From the NCBI RefSeq assembly GCF_005405345.1, contig NZ_BJDW01000004.1:62001-126000 (forward strand): a stretch of DNA of 64,000 nucleotides, written 5' to 3'. Position 1 is the stretch's first letter, and the number at the start of each line of letters is the position of its first letter. Shown one piece after another: positions 53,573 to 62,976 of this stretch. The position numbers and the translations under genes were made by a program. The DNA comes from Enterococcus viikkiensis (GTDB taxonomy: Bacteria; Bacillota; Bacilli; Lactobacillales; Enterococcaceae). The notes beneath the pieces are model-generated. The model was given only the letters and a program-made list of their open reading frames with translations. It ran no database searches and was not told the DNA's origin.

Positions 53573-54866
53573 CGATTAGCCCCTCCTGCAACGCTTGTTG
53601 ATTATGATTCCTAATCTCTTTGATTGCTCCTTTCATGTCCTTGGTCATTTCACTAGTTACAAAGATGACCTCCGCTTCGGAATACGCTCCTTTGCGATCG
53701 GCTCGACCAGCAATCTGGACTAGCGCAGCTTGATTAAAGACACGATGTGATGCTTGCAACACCACCACCGAAACAGTTTCAAAGGTTACCCCTCGCTCTA
53801 AAATCGTCGTTGTAAGCAGCAAGTCATACCGACCTTCACGCATATTTTCAACTTTAACCAAGCGTTCCTTATCTTTGGAGAACACGGTGGTCAATCGGCT
53901 ATCAGCCAAATTGGCTTTAAAATAGCTTTCACTTTTTGCTAATAGCTGGATACTCGGACAAAAAAGCAAAACATGATTTTTTGTTAATAGTGAACGTATC
54001 CGCTGTAAAATTTTTTTATTCAGCAAGCCTCGGTTTAATGATTTTTCTAAGTTCACTGTCCATAGAATCTCCGGCAAAACCAGTGGACGCCGGTGATAGC
54101 GCGCAGGCAAATAATACGTACAATCAGCTGCTTGCCTCAATTTTTTATCCGGCGTCGCGCTGAGGTAAATCCGCCTAGCTTTTTTTCGCTGTGCTCGCGT
54201 CACCGCTTGAGGCAGTAGTGGATCCGTACTGTAGGGAAAAGCATCCGCCTCATCAACGATCACCAAATCGAAATAGTCCTGATAACGTAACAGCTGATGA
54301 ACGGTGCAAATCACAAAGGTATCTCCAGCATCTTTTCGCTCTTGTCCATGAAACAGACTAATTCTTTCTTTTGGAAAAGCCTGCCGGAAGCGTAGATAAA
54401 GTTCATTACAAACATCTACTCGTGGAGAAGTCAGCACCACTCGCTGGCCCTTTTCCAAAACTGCTTTGATCAACGGAAATAGAATCTCCGTCTTTCCTGC
54501 CCCAGTGACTGCCCACAATAAAAAAGTTTTTCCATTCCGTAGATCTGTGACTAATCGCCGGGCAATTTTTTCCTGAGCTGAAGAAAAGACTCCGGACCAA
54601 GCTAAGACAACTTTTCTTGCGGACAATTCTTTTACAGGAAAATAATAAAGAAAAGAATGACTGCTGATCCTTCCTAACACTAGGCAGGCCGGACAATAAA
54701 AGAACCCCGCCGGAAGTGCTTCTTGAGAAAGATTTCCACAACGTTGGCAAACCCAACTCTCTCCCACTGCGTTCATCGCTGGGATTTTTTTAGCCTGATT
54801 CAAGTCAACATCCGGATAAAAGGCTTGCCACTCTTGTCGTAATAACCGCTGTCCCGTGATCGCCAT
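53562..54866 (-). CDS. comFA: Competence DNA helicase ComFA
   Basis: The 434-residue superfamily 2 helicase has a four-cysteine zinc site (C40, C43, C58, C61), Walker A GAGKTEI (122-126), the DEAD box in LVIVDEADAF, motif III LSATP, and motif VI QIAGRADRKG. It is thought to pull single-stranded DNA into the cytoplasm during transformation. AGGAGTG precedes the ATG. I looked for a ComX cin-box upstream and found only a poor match (TGCGTATC), so competence control is not supported. Confidence 0.94.
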   Translation of the reverse strand: MAITGQRLLRQEWQAFYPDVDLNQAKKIPAMNAVGESWVCQRCGNLSQEALPAGFFYCPACLVLGRISSHSFLYYFPVKELSARKVVLAWSGVFSSAQEKIARRLVTDLRNGKTFLLWAVTGAGKTEILFPLIKAVLEKGQRVVLTSPRVDVCNELYLRFRQAFPKERISLFHGQERKDAGDTFVICTVHQLLRYQDYFDLVIVDEADAFPYSTDPLLPQAVTRAQRKKARRIYLSATPDKKLRQAADCTYYLPARYHRRPLVLPEILWTVNLEKSLNRGLLNKKILQRIRSLLTKNHVLLFCPSIQLLAKSESYFKANLADSRLTTVFSKDKERLVKVENMREGRYDLLLTTTILERGVTFETVSVVVLQASHRVFNQAALVQIAGRADRKGAYSEAEVIFVTSEMTKDMKGAIKEIRNHNQQALQEGLIDAL

Positions 54867-54904
54867 TTAATCACTCCTAAAAAACATTCTTATCAAAAGA
54901 TACG

Positions 54905-54937
54905 CAAAAAAAGCTGAACACTATACTGTCCAGCTAA
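54905..54937 (-). terminator. Terminator of the DUF7662 gene
   Basis: The hairpin AGCTGGACAGTATAGTGTTCAGCT (in parts AGCTG-ACA / TGT-CAGCT) is followed by seven T on the minus strand. The stop codon lies in the stem. Confidence 0.8.
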
Positions 54938-55221
54938 ATTAACCAATTTGATTTTACCAATTTATTAAAAACGATATATTCTTTATTCAGATTGACTTGT
55001 ACGACTTCATAGTTGGCATTCAGCCAGCCATAAGCACCTTTTTCTGGGTGACGGTAATCGTTCGCCCACCAATCATAATCCCGTCGGGCAGTCAGCGGCA
55101 AGCCGCTTCTTGGAAATAATAGCTCATCAAATTGGGTGAAGGTCAACGTCACTTGGGAACCATTATTCTTTTTTAAATAATGGGTAATGGCATCATATTT
55201 TTTTGCACGGGTCATAGTCAT
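54934..55221 (-). CDS. DUF7662-like small protein
   Basis: The 95-residue product has the pattern YDAITHYLKKN...VTLTFTQFDELLFP...LPLTARRDYDWWAND...GWLNANYEVVQVNL...EYIVFNK. This resembles the DUF7662 family found singly in many bacteria and near restriction and phage genes in some. The paired Trp (WWAND) and the basic/aromatic core suggest a nucleic-acid or protein-binding role, but none is proven. Two ATG codons are near the ribosome site (55221 and 55215); either could be used. It is a single-gene unit. Confidence 0.75.
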   Translation of the reverse strand: MTMTRAKKYDAITHYLKKNNGSQVTLTFTQFDELLFPRSGLPLTARRDYDWWANDYRHPEKGAYGWLNANYEVVQVNLNKEYIVFNKLVKSNWLI

Positions 55222-55269
55222 CTCTCACCTTCAAAATTTTCAATTCTCACTTGCATCCTTACTTGATAG

Positions 55270-55299
55270 TTGAAACCGGCCCTACTTTTCTCCTATACT
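55270..55299 (+). promoter_or_regulatory. Promoter of yigZ
   Basis: TTGAAA (55270-55275), an 18-base spacer and TATACT (55294-55299), 30 bases before the start codon. Confidence 0.75.
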
Positions 55300-55330
55300 G
55301 AAAACAAGAGAAAAAAAGTGAGGCTAAATC

Positions 55331-55972
55331 ATGCTGCAAAATTATCGTACCATCAAACAAGACCATTACCACGAGATCGAAATCAAAAAATCTCGTTTTA
55401 TTTGTTCCTTAAAGCGGATCGACTCTGAAGAAGAAGCTAAAAACTTTATCCAACAGCTGAAAAAAGAGCATTGGAAAGCGAATCATAACTGCAGCGCCTT
55501 TATCTTAGGGGAGCACAACGAAATCCAACGTTCTTCTGACGATGGTGAACCTAGTGGAACCGCCGGGGTACCAATGCTTGAAGTCTTAAAGAAAAATGAT
55601 TTGATCAACGTCTGTGCTGTTGTGACTCGTTACTTCGGTGGCACCAAACTAGGAGCCGGCGGATTGATTCGTGCGTATTCAGGCGCAGTCGCCCAAGCTA
55701 TTGCCGATATTGGCATCGTTGAGGGCCGACTGCAGCAAGAAGTGTCTATCCAATTGGATTATTCAAACTGGGGAAAACTGGAAAATTTCTTAACGGCTCA
55801 AAAGATCGCCGTCAAAGACACGCAATTCACTGATCAAGTGGTCACCACTTGCATGGTGGATGAACCAGATGTTGCAGCTTTTGAAGAACAGATTACCGAT
55901 TTATTAAATGGCCAAGCAGCCTTCACTCTAGGCGAGATCAGCTATTTTGAACAAGTCATCCAAGAGGCCTAG
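55331..55972 (+). CDS. YigZ/IMPACT family protein
   Basis: The 213-residue product has the IMPACT N-terminal domain (KSRFICSLKRIDSEEEA, NHNCSAFILG, DDGEPSGTAGVPML, VVTRYFGGTKLGAGGLIRAY) and a C-terminal DUF1949 ferredoxin-like domain. The eukaryotic relative regulates the kinase GCN2. The bacterial role is unclear but probably translation-related. GTGAGG precedes the ATG. It is convergent with the GntR gene only a few bases away; no strong terminator is visible between them. Confidence 0.92.
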   Translation: MLQNYRTIKQDHYHEIEIKKSRFICSLKRIDSEEEAKNFIQQLKKEHWKANHNCSAFILGEHNEIQRSSDDGEPSGTAGVPMLEVLKKNDLINVCAVVTRYFGGTKLGAGGLIRAYSGAVAQAIADIGIVEGRLQQEVSIQLDYSNWGKLENFLTAQKIAVKDTQFTDQVVTTCMVDEPDVAAFEEQITDLLNGQAAFTLGEISYFEQVIQEA

Positions 55973-55981
55973 CTTCTTGGA

Positions 55982-56686
55982 TTATTTTTCTAAATAGAAT
56001 TCAAAACGACTGCCAACATATTGCGTACGTACATACTCAAATGGGCGTTCATCCGCTAAGTAGGAAACTTGACGCAGCCGTAAAATCGCATCCCCACGTT
56101 TAACGGCTAGGTATTCTGCTGTTTGCTCCGAAGCTAAAACAGCAGAAACGGTTTGATTGGCCTGTCCGATCTCAAAGCCCTTTTCTTGCAAGCTATGATA
56201 AAAAGAATCTGTAATTTCTTCTTTACTGAAGCCTTCGACTAGTTTCGCAGGGATACTCGCCACTTCAAAACAAATAGGCACTTCATCTGCATAACGAATT
56301 CGTTCCATTCGTAACACTTGCTCGCCTTTGTCTAAGCCGAGTTTTTCCGCTTCACTAGAGCTAGCACGAGAATTAAAAAAAGAAATCGTTTTACTAGAAG
56401 GTATTTTCCCTAAAGATTCCATAATATCGGTAAAGCTCGTTGTCCCACTCATTTTTTCTTGGACTTTTTTACTGGCAACATAAGTTCCTGAACCAATTTT
56501 CCGCTCTAAGATTCCCTCGTCCGATAACGTCTGGATCGCTTGACGCAAGGTCATTCGACTGACGCCAAATTTTAACGACAATTCACGTTCAGAAGGCAAG
56601 CGATCGCCTACTTTCCACACACCATTTTCAATCTCATGCTTTAATTGATCATGAATTTGAATATATACGGGCACTTGATTTGCCAC
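55982..56686 (-). CDS. GntR/HutC family regulator with UTRA domain
   Basis: The 234-residue product has an N-terminal GntR winged helix (PSERELSLKFGVSRMTLRQAIQ) and a UTRA ligand-binding domain (about 90-230), the HutC subfamily layout. NagR/YvoA-type amino-sugar regulators are similar in size and the TSFTDIM motif, but the ligand cannot be assigned. The start is GTG at 56686. Its promoter carries a HutC-type palindrome in the spacer, so it probably represses itself. No sugar or amino-acid operon is next to it. Confidence 0.87.
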   Translation of the reverse strand: MANQVPVYIQIHDQLKHEIENGVWKVGDRLPSERELSLKFGVSRMTLRQAIQTLSDEGILERKIGSGTYVASKKVQEKMSGTTSFTDIMESLGKIPSSKTISFFNSRASSSEAEKLGLDKGEQVLRMERIRYADEVPICFEVASIPAKLVEGFSKEEITDSFYHSLQEKGFEIGQANQTVSAVLASEQTAEYLAVKRGDAILRLRQVSYLADERPFEYVRTQYVGSRFEFYLEK

Positions 56687-56718
56687 ATTCCATCACTCCT
56701 GTTGATTTTTCTATATTT

Positions 56719-56747
56719 ATTATAACTGGTATATACCTAATGTACAA
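56719..56747 (-). promoter_or_regulatory. GntR-gene promoter with operator in the spacer
   Basis: TTGTAC (56742-56747), a 17-base spacer and TATAAT (56719-56724). The spacer holds the perfect palindrome GGTATATACC (56728-56737), which fits the HutC-subfamily operator pattern GT-n-TA-n-AC. Confidence 0.75.
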
Positions 56748-56809
56748 TAATAACCCTTCCCAATTTTCCAACTAACTAGTCAATTACCTGCAATAATCAG
56801 CTATTAAAC

Positions 56810-56847
56810 AAAAAAAAAGAGTAGACCATTTGAATTGGCCTACTCTA
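56810..56847 (-). terminator. Terminator of the activase gene
   Basis: The stem AGAGTAGGCCA/TGGTCTACTCT is followed by nine T on the minus strand. Confidence 0.9.
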
Positions 56848-56851
56848 TTCT

Positions 56852-59800
56852 TTAACTTTTTACTTCTTCTTTTAATTGTTTGTTAGCGGTCGCCATCATT
56901 AAACGAATCCGATTCAATTGATTGACGATCGAAACACCTGGATCATAATCGATCGCGGCAATATTGGATTTTGGATACTGATGACGCAATTCTTTAATGA
57001 CCCCTTTACCTGCCACATGGTTCGGTAGACAACCGAAGGGCTGCATGCAGACGATATTGTTGACACCTGTCTTCAAGAGATCAATCATTTCACCGGTTAA
57101 GAACCAACCTTCACCTGTATGGTTCCCGATTGAAAGAATCTTGCTGGCATCTTCCGCTAATTGATAAATCGAATGAATCCCTGTGAAACGATCCGAAGCT
57201 CGTAACGCTTTATCCATCGGTTTTTCTACGAATTCAATTAATTTGATTGCTATTTCTGCCAGATTTTTGCTCTTCTTAGACATCCCCATATTGTCGTATT
57301 TCCAGATTTGATTATATAAGGAATAGTTCATGAACCCAATCAGATCCGGTACGACTGCCTCGGCGCCTTCCGCTTCTAACAACCGGACAATGTCATTGTT
57401 GGCAGTTGGTGAGTATTTCACCAAAATTTCTCCAACAACACCGACTTTGGGTTTAACTTCATTGGAAATTGGTACCGAATCAAAGTCTTTAATAATTTTC
57501 TTCATGTTCACATTGAACAGCGTCAATGACCCATTACGAACATTGCCTTCAACTTTTTTCAGCCATTTCTCATGTAAGGCATCGATTTGGCCTTCCTCTA
57601 ATTCATAAGGCCGCGTACGGTAGACCACTCGTTCAAAGAGATCCCCATAAAGAATTGCCACAACGATCCGTTTCAACATCGGCAAGGTGTACTTGAAGCC
57701 TGGATTGCTTTCTACCCCTTTGTTTCCTAGTGATACGGAAACAACAGGCACTTGTGGAAAACCAGCATCGTTCAAGGCTTTGCGCAATAATGGGATATAG
57801 TTTGTTGCCCGGCAGCCACCACCGGTTTGACTCATCATGACACTAGTATTATTCAAATCATACTTGCCACTTTCCAAGGCTTCAACGAGTTGCCCAATAG
57901 AAATAATCGCTGGGTAACAAGAATCGTTGTTCACGTATTTCAAGCCGACATTAACAGCTTCACGATCCATTGCTGGTAAGCAGACAACATTATAGCCTGA
58001 AGCCTCCAACGCGACATCAAATAAGCCAGATTGGTGAATCGGACTAAGCATTGGTAAGAGTAGCGTATGTTTCTTCCGCATTTCCTTCGTAAAGACGATT
58101 TTTTCTGGTTCTTCAAAACGTCTAACGGGTTGGAAATTGGATTTATCTCGTTCATTGACAGCAGCTTTTAACGAACGCAAACGAATTCTGATTGCACCTA
58201 AGTTAGACCCTTCATCAATCTTCAAAACAGTATAGATCTTGCCGTATTGTTCCATGATTTCTTCAACTTGGTCGGTGGTGACCGCGTCTAGTCCACAACC
58301 GAAAGAATTCAATTGAACAAGCTCTAGATTTTTAGATTTAGCAACCACCCGAGCAGCCGCATATAAGCGTGAATGGTAGACCCATTGATTGACAACCCGT
58401 AAATTGCCAACATCGCTTAAATGAGACACGCTATCCTCGGTTAGAACATGGAAGCCTTCTTGGGTAATAACCTCGGCGATTCCGTGATTGATCTCTGGAT
58501 CTAAATGATACGGACGACCAGAAAGAACGATGCCTCGTTCGCCTTTTTGATTCAGCATTAAAAGCGTTTCTTCCCCTTTTTGACGAATGTCATTTTTGAA
58601 GGTTTCTAATTCTTCATAAGCATGATGCAACGCATTGTCAACTTCCGTTTGGGTGATACCCAAATCTTGGAAGCAGCGCCCTAAAACTTTGGCTACTGAA
58701 GCTTCATTGGCTAAATTTAAATAAGGATTTCGATAATCTACCTTGCCGTCACGGATGTCATCAACATTGTTACGGATCACATCTGGATAGCTTTGGACGA
58801 TTGGACAGTTGAAATGATTGTCCGCTTCTTTAGATTCTTCACGCTCAAAAACCACACCAGGATAGAAAATCATCGGCACGCCACCATCGATTAAGGCTTG
58901 GATATGGCCGTGAGCAATTTTAGCTGGGTAACAAGCCGTATCACTTGGGATCGTCTCCATCCCTTGTTCATACAATTCTTTATTTGAACGTGGTGATAAT
59001 TTCACTCGGAAGCCAAGGTCGCTGAAGAAGGTATGCCACAAAGGATAATTTTCATACATATTCAAGACTCGTGGAATTCCGATTTCTCCTCGCACCGCTT
59101 CTTTTTTACGTAATGGACGATATTTGAAGAGCCGTTTATATTTATATTCCACTAGATTAACTTTTTTATCTTCCCGTTTCACTTTGATCCGAGCGCCTCG
59201 CTCACAGCGATTGCCAGTGATAAATTGACGCCCGTCGGAGAATAAAGTAACCGTCAGCATACAATTATTTTCACACAATCCACAATGAGTAAATTCTTTT
59301 TCTGCAGTAAAGCTATCGATCTCCGCCAAAGATAAGGTTTCTGTCGTTTCGCCGACCTCATAATTTTCTAAAGCGATCAATGCCGCACCGAATGCGCCCA
59401 TTAACCCGGCGATCGATGGACGAACGACTTCACGACCGGTCACCATTTCAAAAGCGCGTAACACCGCTTCATTATAGAAAGTCCCACCTTGACAGACGAT
59501 CTTTTCCCCCAACTCTTCAGGGCGACGAACCTTAATTACTTTATAGATAGCATTTTTAATGACTGAGTAAGACAAGCCAGCGGAGATATCTCCAACAGAT
59601 GCGCCTTCTTTTTGAACTTGTTTCACTTTCGAATTCATAAAGACAGTACAGCGAGAACCTAAGTCCACAGGGCCTTTTGATTTCAAGGCCGCTTGCGCAA
59701 AGTCTTCCACTTTATAATTCAACGATTTAGCAAAAGTCTCGATGAAAGAGCCACAACCAGAAGAACAGGCTTCATTCAACTGGATTGAAGACAGCGCACC

Positions 59801-61093
59801 ATCTTTAATCGTCATCGCCTTCATGTCTTGCCCACCGATATCTAAAATAAAGTCAACACCGGGTTGGAAATGATTTGCCGCTTTGTAATGCGCCATCGTT
59901 TCTACTTCGCCGATGTCGACCTTCAAAGCATTTTTAATTAATTGCTCACCATAACCGGTTACTGCTGCTTTTCCGATAAAAACATTCTCAGGTAATTTTT
60001 GGTACAAATCTTTTAAGACCGTCATCGTTGTTTCTAACGGCTGACCTTGGTTATTGCCATAAAATGAAAACATGAGATTTCCGCTCTCATCAATCAAGGC
60101 AACTTTGGTCGTCGTAGAACCGGCATCGATTCCTAAGAACGCCACGCCTTCATGTTCATTCAAATCTTTTTCTTGCGCTTGTGCTTGCCCATGACGCAGC
60201 CGGAAGTCGGCGAGATCCGCCTCGTCTTTAAATAAAGGCTCCAGCGTATCAGAAGGTGATAAATGTCCTTCATCTGCAGTAGTCAAACGATGCAGCAATT
60301 CTTCTAATGAAGAAACCGGTGCTTCTTCTGAATAGAAAGCGGCTCCCATTGCTACAAAAAGTTGTGGGTTTTCAGGAAAGATCACATTTTCCGGGGCGAT
60401 ATTCAATGTCTCAATAAAGCGTTGGCGCAGTTCAGACATAAAGAACAACGGCCCACCAAGAAAAGCGATGTTCCCTTTAATTTTACGACCGGCTGCTAAA
60501 CCGGCAATCGTTTGGTTGACAACGGCTTGAAAAATACTCGCCGCAATATCTTCTTTCGCTGCCCCTTCATTGATCAACGGCTGTACATCAGTTTTGGCGA
60601 ATACGCCACAACGAGAAGCAATCGGATAAAGGGTCTTATAATTTTTTGCTAATTCATTGACCCCATTGGCATCTGTCTTTAACAAGACCGCCATCTGGTC
60701 AATAAAGGCTCCAGTCCCACCAGCACAGCTACCATTCATCCGTTGCTCCAAAGCACCTTCAAAGAAGGTAATCTTCGCATCTTCTCCGCCTAATTCAATC
60801 GCCACATCCGTTTCCGGAATAACCTCTTCCACGGTACGTGTACAGGCGATCACCTCTTGGACGAAAGGAATGTCTAAAACATCAGCTAGTCCCATCCCAC
60901 CGGAACCTGTGATACTCATCGTCATTTTTTGATTGCCAAGTACCTCTTCTGCTTCACGCAACACACGTTCTGTGGCAGTTTTCACATCCGAAAAATGCCG
61001 TTCGTATTTTGCAAAGAGACTTTCATTTTGTTCATTTAAAATGACCAACTTGACGGTTGTAGAGCCTACATCGATCCCCGCTCGTAATGTCAT
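56852..61093 (-). CDS. Giant 2-hydroxyacyl-CoA dehydratase activase-like protein (two BcrAD/BadFG modules + DUF2229)
   Basis: The 1413-residue protein starts with two ASKHA-type activator modules (about 5-255 and 320-575). Each keeps the two cysteines that hold the shared 4Fe-4S cluster in HgdC-type activators: C123 ([10 protein letters not shown]) and C162 (SRCGVF) in the first, C443 ([10 protein letters not shown]) and C482 (SRCTVF) in the second. A cysteine cluster follows (C604, C607, C611, C630), then a DUF2229 region (about 650-890) and a C-terminal dehydratase-component-like part. HgdC activators inject one electron into a radical dehydratase using ATP; a fusion of this size is widespread in anaerobic Firmicutes but its substrate is unknown. 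A TetR gene is divergent. Confidence 0.88.
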   Translation of the reverse strand: MTLRAGIDVGSTTVKLVILNEQNESLFAKYERHFSDVKTATERVLREAEEVLGNQKMTMSITGSGGMGLADVLDIPFVQEVIACTRTVEEVIPETDVAIELGGEDAKITFFEGALEQRMNGSCAGGTGAFIDQMAVLLKTDANGVNELAKNYKTLYPIASRCGVFAKTDVQPLINEGAAKEDIAASIFQAVVNQTIAGLAAGRKIKGNIAFLGGPLFFMSELRQRFIETLNIAPENVIFPENPQLFVAMGAAFYSEEAPVSSLEELLHRLTTADEGHLSPSDTLEPLFKDEADLADFRLRHGQAQAQEKDLNEHEGVAFLGIDAGSTTTKVALIDESGNLMFSFYGNNQGQPLETTMTVLKDLYQKLPENVFIGKAAVTGYGEQLIKNALKVDIGEVETMAHYKAANHFQPGVDFILDIGGQDMKAMTIKDGALSSIQLNEACSSGCGSFIETFAKSLNYKVEDFAQAALKSKGPVDLGSRCTVFMNSKVKQVQKEGASVGDISAGLSYSVIKNAIYKVIKVRRPEELGEKIVCQGGTFYNEAVLRAFEMVTGREVVRPSIAGLMGAFGAALIALENYEVGETTETLSLAEIDSFTAEKEFTHCGLCENNCMLTVTLFSDGRQFITGNRCERGARIKVKREDKKVNLVEYKYKRLFKYRPLRKKEAVRGEIGIPRVLNMYENYPLWHTFFSDLGFRVKLSPRSNKELYEQGMETIPSDTACYPAKIAHGHIQALIDGGVPMIFYPGVVFEREESKEADNHFNCPIVQSYPDVIRNNVDDIRDGKVDYRNPYLNLANEASVAKVLGRCFQDLGITQTEVDNALHHAYEELETFKNDIRQKGEETLLMLNQKGERGIVLSGRPYHLDPEINHGIAEVITQEGFHVLTEDSVSHLSDVGNLRVVNQWVYHSRLYAAARVVAKSKNLELVQLNSFGCGLDAVTTDQVEEIMEQYGKIYTVLKIDEGSNLGAIRIRLRSLKAAVNERDKSNFQPVRRFEEPEKIVFTKEMRKKHTLLLPMLSPIHQSGLFDVALEASGYNVVCLPAMDREAVNVGLKYVNNDSCYPAIISIGQLVEALESGKYDLNNTSVMMSQTGGGCRATNYIPLLRKALNDAGFPQVPVVSVSLGNKGVESNPGFKYTLPMLKRIVVAILYGDLFERVVYRTRPYELEEGQIDALHEKWLKKVEGNVRNGSLTLFNVNMKKIIKDFDSVPISNEVKPKVGVVGEILVKYSPTANNDIVRLLEAEGAEAVVPDLIGFMNYSLYNQIWKYDNMGMSKKSKNLAEIAIKLIEFVEKPMDKALRASDRFTGIHSIYQLAEDASKILSIGNHTGEGWFLTGEMIDLLKTGVNNIVCMQPFGCLPNHVAGKGVIKELRHQYPKSNIAAIDYDPGVSIVNQLNRIRLMMATANKQLKEEVKS

Positions 61094-61118
61094 AAATATT
61101 CCTACCTTCCATTTTTAG

Positions 61119-61157
61119 CAACACGTGTTGATTAACTTACAAAGTGTTTGTTATACT
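61119..61157 (+). promoter_or_regulatory. Palindromic operator and tetR promoter between activase and tetR
   Basis: The perfect 12-bp palindrome CAACACGTGTTG (61119-61130) lies 26 bases upstream of the activase start and overlaps the -35 of a tetR promoter (TTGATT 61128-61133, an 18-base spacer, TATACT 61152-61157). A TetR dimer bound here would affect both genes. A second inverted repeat (TTGCA-cgtta-TGCAA) lies at about 61185-61199. Confidence 0.6.
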
Positions 61158-61271
61158 ACTCACGTATATTCTAAAAAGATTTTGCACGTTATGCAACTAT
61201 CAAAATCATTTCATTCGTGTGATAAGCAACGTTCCAACCTGTTCTGTTGCAAAAAATGAAAGGAATTTCTC

Positions 61272-61880
61272 ATGCCAAAAAAAATCGACTTAAGAGTGAA
61301 ACGAACAAAAAAAATGATCATGGATGCTTTTATCCATTTAGTAGAAGCAAAAGGCTTTGATAATATCACTGTACAAGAGATCGCTGATGAAGCTATGATC
61401 AATCGAGCCACCTTCTACGCCCATTTTAAAGACAAACAAGATTTATATGACCATATTTTTAAACAAGCCATCGATGCCTTCACCGAGGTCCTTGATCCCG
61501 ATCAGATCGTCCAAGGCAATCGCTTGAAAGTTAGACAAATCGAATTCGTTTTAACCAATATTTACCAGCAGATCCAAGCCAATCGAAAATTCTTTTTGAC
61601 GGTCATGGATGCCTCTGGGAATGAAATGCTGCGGAAAAAGATCGCGGAAATTCTAGATATCAAATACGCCCACGTGTTCAATCGTTTAAAGATCACAGAG
61701 AATGATATTGAAGTGCCCCTAGACTTTATCATTGAATACATGACCTCGATCTTTGTCGGTACCCTCCATTGGTGGATCACTAGCGACACAGGGATGGATG
61801 CTGGCAGTCTCGCAAAACTCGTTATCAAACTAGTAGGCAATGGTCATTTGACGATTCTGGGAATAGAAATTGATCATTAA
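61272..61880 (+). CDS. TetR family regulator divergent from the activase
   Basis: The 202-residue product has a basic N-terminus (MPKKIDLRVKRTKKMI), a TetR helix-turn-helix (ITVQEIADEAMINRATFYAHFKDK, about 34-57) and a helical C-terminal domain of the TetR_C type (VGTLHWWITSDTGMD), similar to DhaS/YbiH-like regulators. AAAGGAA precedes the ATG. The divergent arrangement and shared palindrome make it the probable regulator of the 1413-residue activase gene. The effector is unknown. Confidence 0.88.
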   Translation: MPKKIDLRVKRTKKMIMDAFIHLVEAKGFDNITVQEIADEAMINRATFYAHFKDKQDLYDHIFKQAIDAFTEVLDPDQIVQGNRLKVRQIEFVLTNIYQQIQANRKFFLTVMDASGNEMLRKKIAEILDIKYAHVFNRLKITENDIEVPLDFIIEYMTSIFVGTLHWWITSDTGMDAGSLAKLVIKLVGNGHLTILGIEIDH

Positions 61881-61888
61881 ATGAGAAA

Positions 61889-61953
61889 GGCTTTCACGAA
61901 CTCGCTCAGCTTTTGAGCAATAAGACCAAACGATAAAGCTAGTTCGTGAAGCC
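61889..61953 (+). other. Long imperfect inverted repeat downstream of tetR
   Basis: GGCTTTCACGAACT (61889-61902) pairs with AGTTCGTGAAGCC (61941-61953) except for one base. The loop contains a smaller hairpin (GCTCAgcttTTGAGC). No T tract follows. It may be a structured 3' region of the tetR transcript. Confidence 0.45.
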
Positions 61954-62020
61954 GGACATGGCTAGACCTGCTGTAAAGCGATTTATTCATTTAAAAATTT
62001 ATACTTCCTTTATAGTCAAA

Positions 62021-62057
62021 AAAATTGCGCTCAGATTTTCGCTGAGCGCAATTTTTT
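62021..62057. terminator. Bidirectional terminator between tetR and the small basic ORF
   Basis: The stem AAAATTGCGCTCAG/CTGAGCGCAATTTT with a seven-base loop has A and T runs on both sides. Confidence 0.9.
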
Positions 62058-62227
62058 TAATGATTTCTAGACTTCCATTTAATCGTATGACGCGTAGGGC
62101 GTAGTGTACGAACCCGGGGGGCTTGCCCCTTTTCTTTGGTTACTTCCAATGAATGATCCTTCACTGTGCTATAAATTTTTGTTACCGTGTCTGTTAATAG
62201 TTCTTTTACTTCTTGCACTTTATTCAT
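62057..62227 (-). CDS. Small basic protein of unknown function
   Basis: The product is 56 residues from ATG at 62227, nine bases after GGAG. It begins MNKVQEVKELLTDTVTKIYS, an amphipathic helix, and ends in a strongly basic stretch (PRVRTLRPTRHTIKWKSRN). No family is recognised. The terminator directly after the stop and the good ribosome site support a real gene; basic composition would suit RNA or membrane binding, which is only a guess. Confidence 0.5.
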   Translation of the reverse strand: MNKVQEVKELLTDTVTKIYSTVKDHSLEVTKEKGQAPRVRTLRPTRHTIKWKSRNH

Positions 62228-62383
62228 TGCGATCAGCTCCATTCTTTCTCTCTTCTTTAATGTAGCCTAAATTTGAAAAGGCTTCAAGCAATTCAGCTGA
62301 TCAAGTTTCAATTAGTAGAGAAAGAGCGGCTAACAGTATCCTTTACAGAAAGGGCCTTTTTTTGTAGCGTTTACGAGAAAAAC

Positions 62384-62416
62384 AAAAAAAACGTGAGTTG
62401 CATCTGCAACTCACGT
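62384..62416 (-). terminator. Terminator of the tRNA-Tyr/tRNA-Gln unit
   Basis: The stem ACGTGAGTTGCA/TGCAACTCACGT with a two-base loop is followed by eight T, ten bases after tRNA-Gln. Confidence 0.93.
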
Positions 62417-62425
62417 TTTACGTTA

Positions 62426-62497
62426 CTGGGGTAGCTGGATTCGAACCAACGCATGAGGGAGTCAAAGTCCCTTGCCTTACCGCTTGGCTATACCCCA
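62426..62497 (-). tRNA. tRNA-Gln (anticodon TTG)
   Basis: This 72-base gene folds as a cloverleaf: acceptor TGGGGTA/TACCCCA, anticodon loop CTTTGAC (TTG), T-arm GGTTCGAATCC, discriminator G. CCA is not encoded. It follows tRNA-Tyr directly in one transcript. Confidence 0.96.
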
Positions 62498-62498
62498 A

Positions 62499-62582
62499 TG
62501 GTGGAGGAGAGTGGATTCGAACCACTGAACCCTAAGGAACGGATTTACAGTCCGTCGCGTTTAGCCACTTCGCTACTCCTCC
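62499..62582 (-). tRNA. tRNA-Tyr (anticodon GTA)
   Basis: This class II tRNA with a long variable arm has acceptor GGAGGAG/CTCCTCC, anticodon loop CTGTAAA (GTA), T-arm GGTTCGAATCC, discriminator A at 62502 and encoded CCA (62499-62501). Confidence 0.97.
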
Positions 62583-62618
62583 ATCTAGGTTTTTATTATT
62601 TAAAAACCCGACTCAGTT

Positions 62619-62647
62619 ATAATACCTAATCTCCAAAAAAAATGCAA
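62619..62647 (-). promoter_or_regulatory. Promoter of the tRNA unit
   Basis: TTGCAT (62642-62647), a 17-base spacer and TATTAT (62619-62624), about 37 bases before tRNA-Tyr. Confidence 0.65.
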
Positions 62648-62663
62648 GTATTATTTTTCAATT

Positions 62664-62894
62664 TTATTCATGTAAATTCCAGCTACGGATCACATTCTCG
62701 ATTCCGTCATCTAATGTACGAAAACTTCCTAGTAAACGATCATCGCTATAAGCCTGAAACACTTTGTTTTCAGGGATTACTTCACCAATCATTTTTTTAC
62801 CGATCACTAGCTGCGTAACAGTCACTGCTTGACCATTGATCGAACGTTCCTCTTCTTTGATCTGAACTTCGATATCTTTATTTTTTTTAGACAT
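62664..62894 (-). CDS. DUF2969 domain protein
   Basis: The product is 76 residues from ATG at 62894, six bases after GGAGGG (the frame runs on to 62930 without a better site). The core IEVQIKEEERSINGQAVTVTQLVIG and the end GSFRTLDDGIENVIRSWNLHE match DUF2969, a small Lactobacillales family without known function. It sits between the tRNA unit and the CBS-ACT gene and has no visible operon partner. Confidence 0.85.
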   Translation of the reverse strand: MSKKNKDIEVQIKEEERSINGQAVTVTQLVIGKKMIGEVIPENKVFQAYSDDRLLGSFRTLDDGIENVIRSWNLHE

Positions 62895-62940
62895 AGCATT
62901 CCCTCCGACTGTCATTTTATCATACTCCAAAAGAAAACAA

Positions 62941-62973
62941 CAACAGGCTACTCTAATTATGAGTAGCCTGTTG
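62941..62973 (-). terminator. Terminator after the CBS-ACT gene
   Basis: A 13-bp stem CAACAGGCTACTC/GAGTAGCCTGTTG is followed by TTGTTTTCTTTT on the minus strand. It probably ends the liv operon. Confidence 0.75.
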
Positions 62974-62976
62974 CAA

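Noticed and set aside
54867-54910. ComX cin-box upstream of comFA
   Set aside because: The best match (TGCGTATC) differs from TACGAATA at several positions and lies in the upstream terminator.
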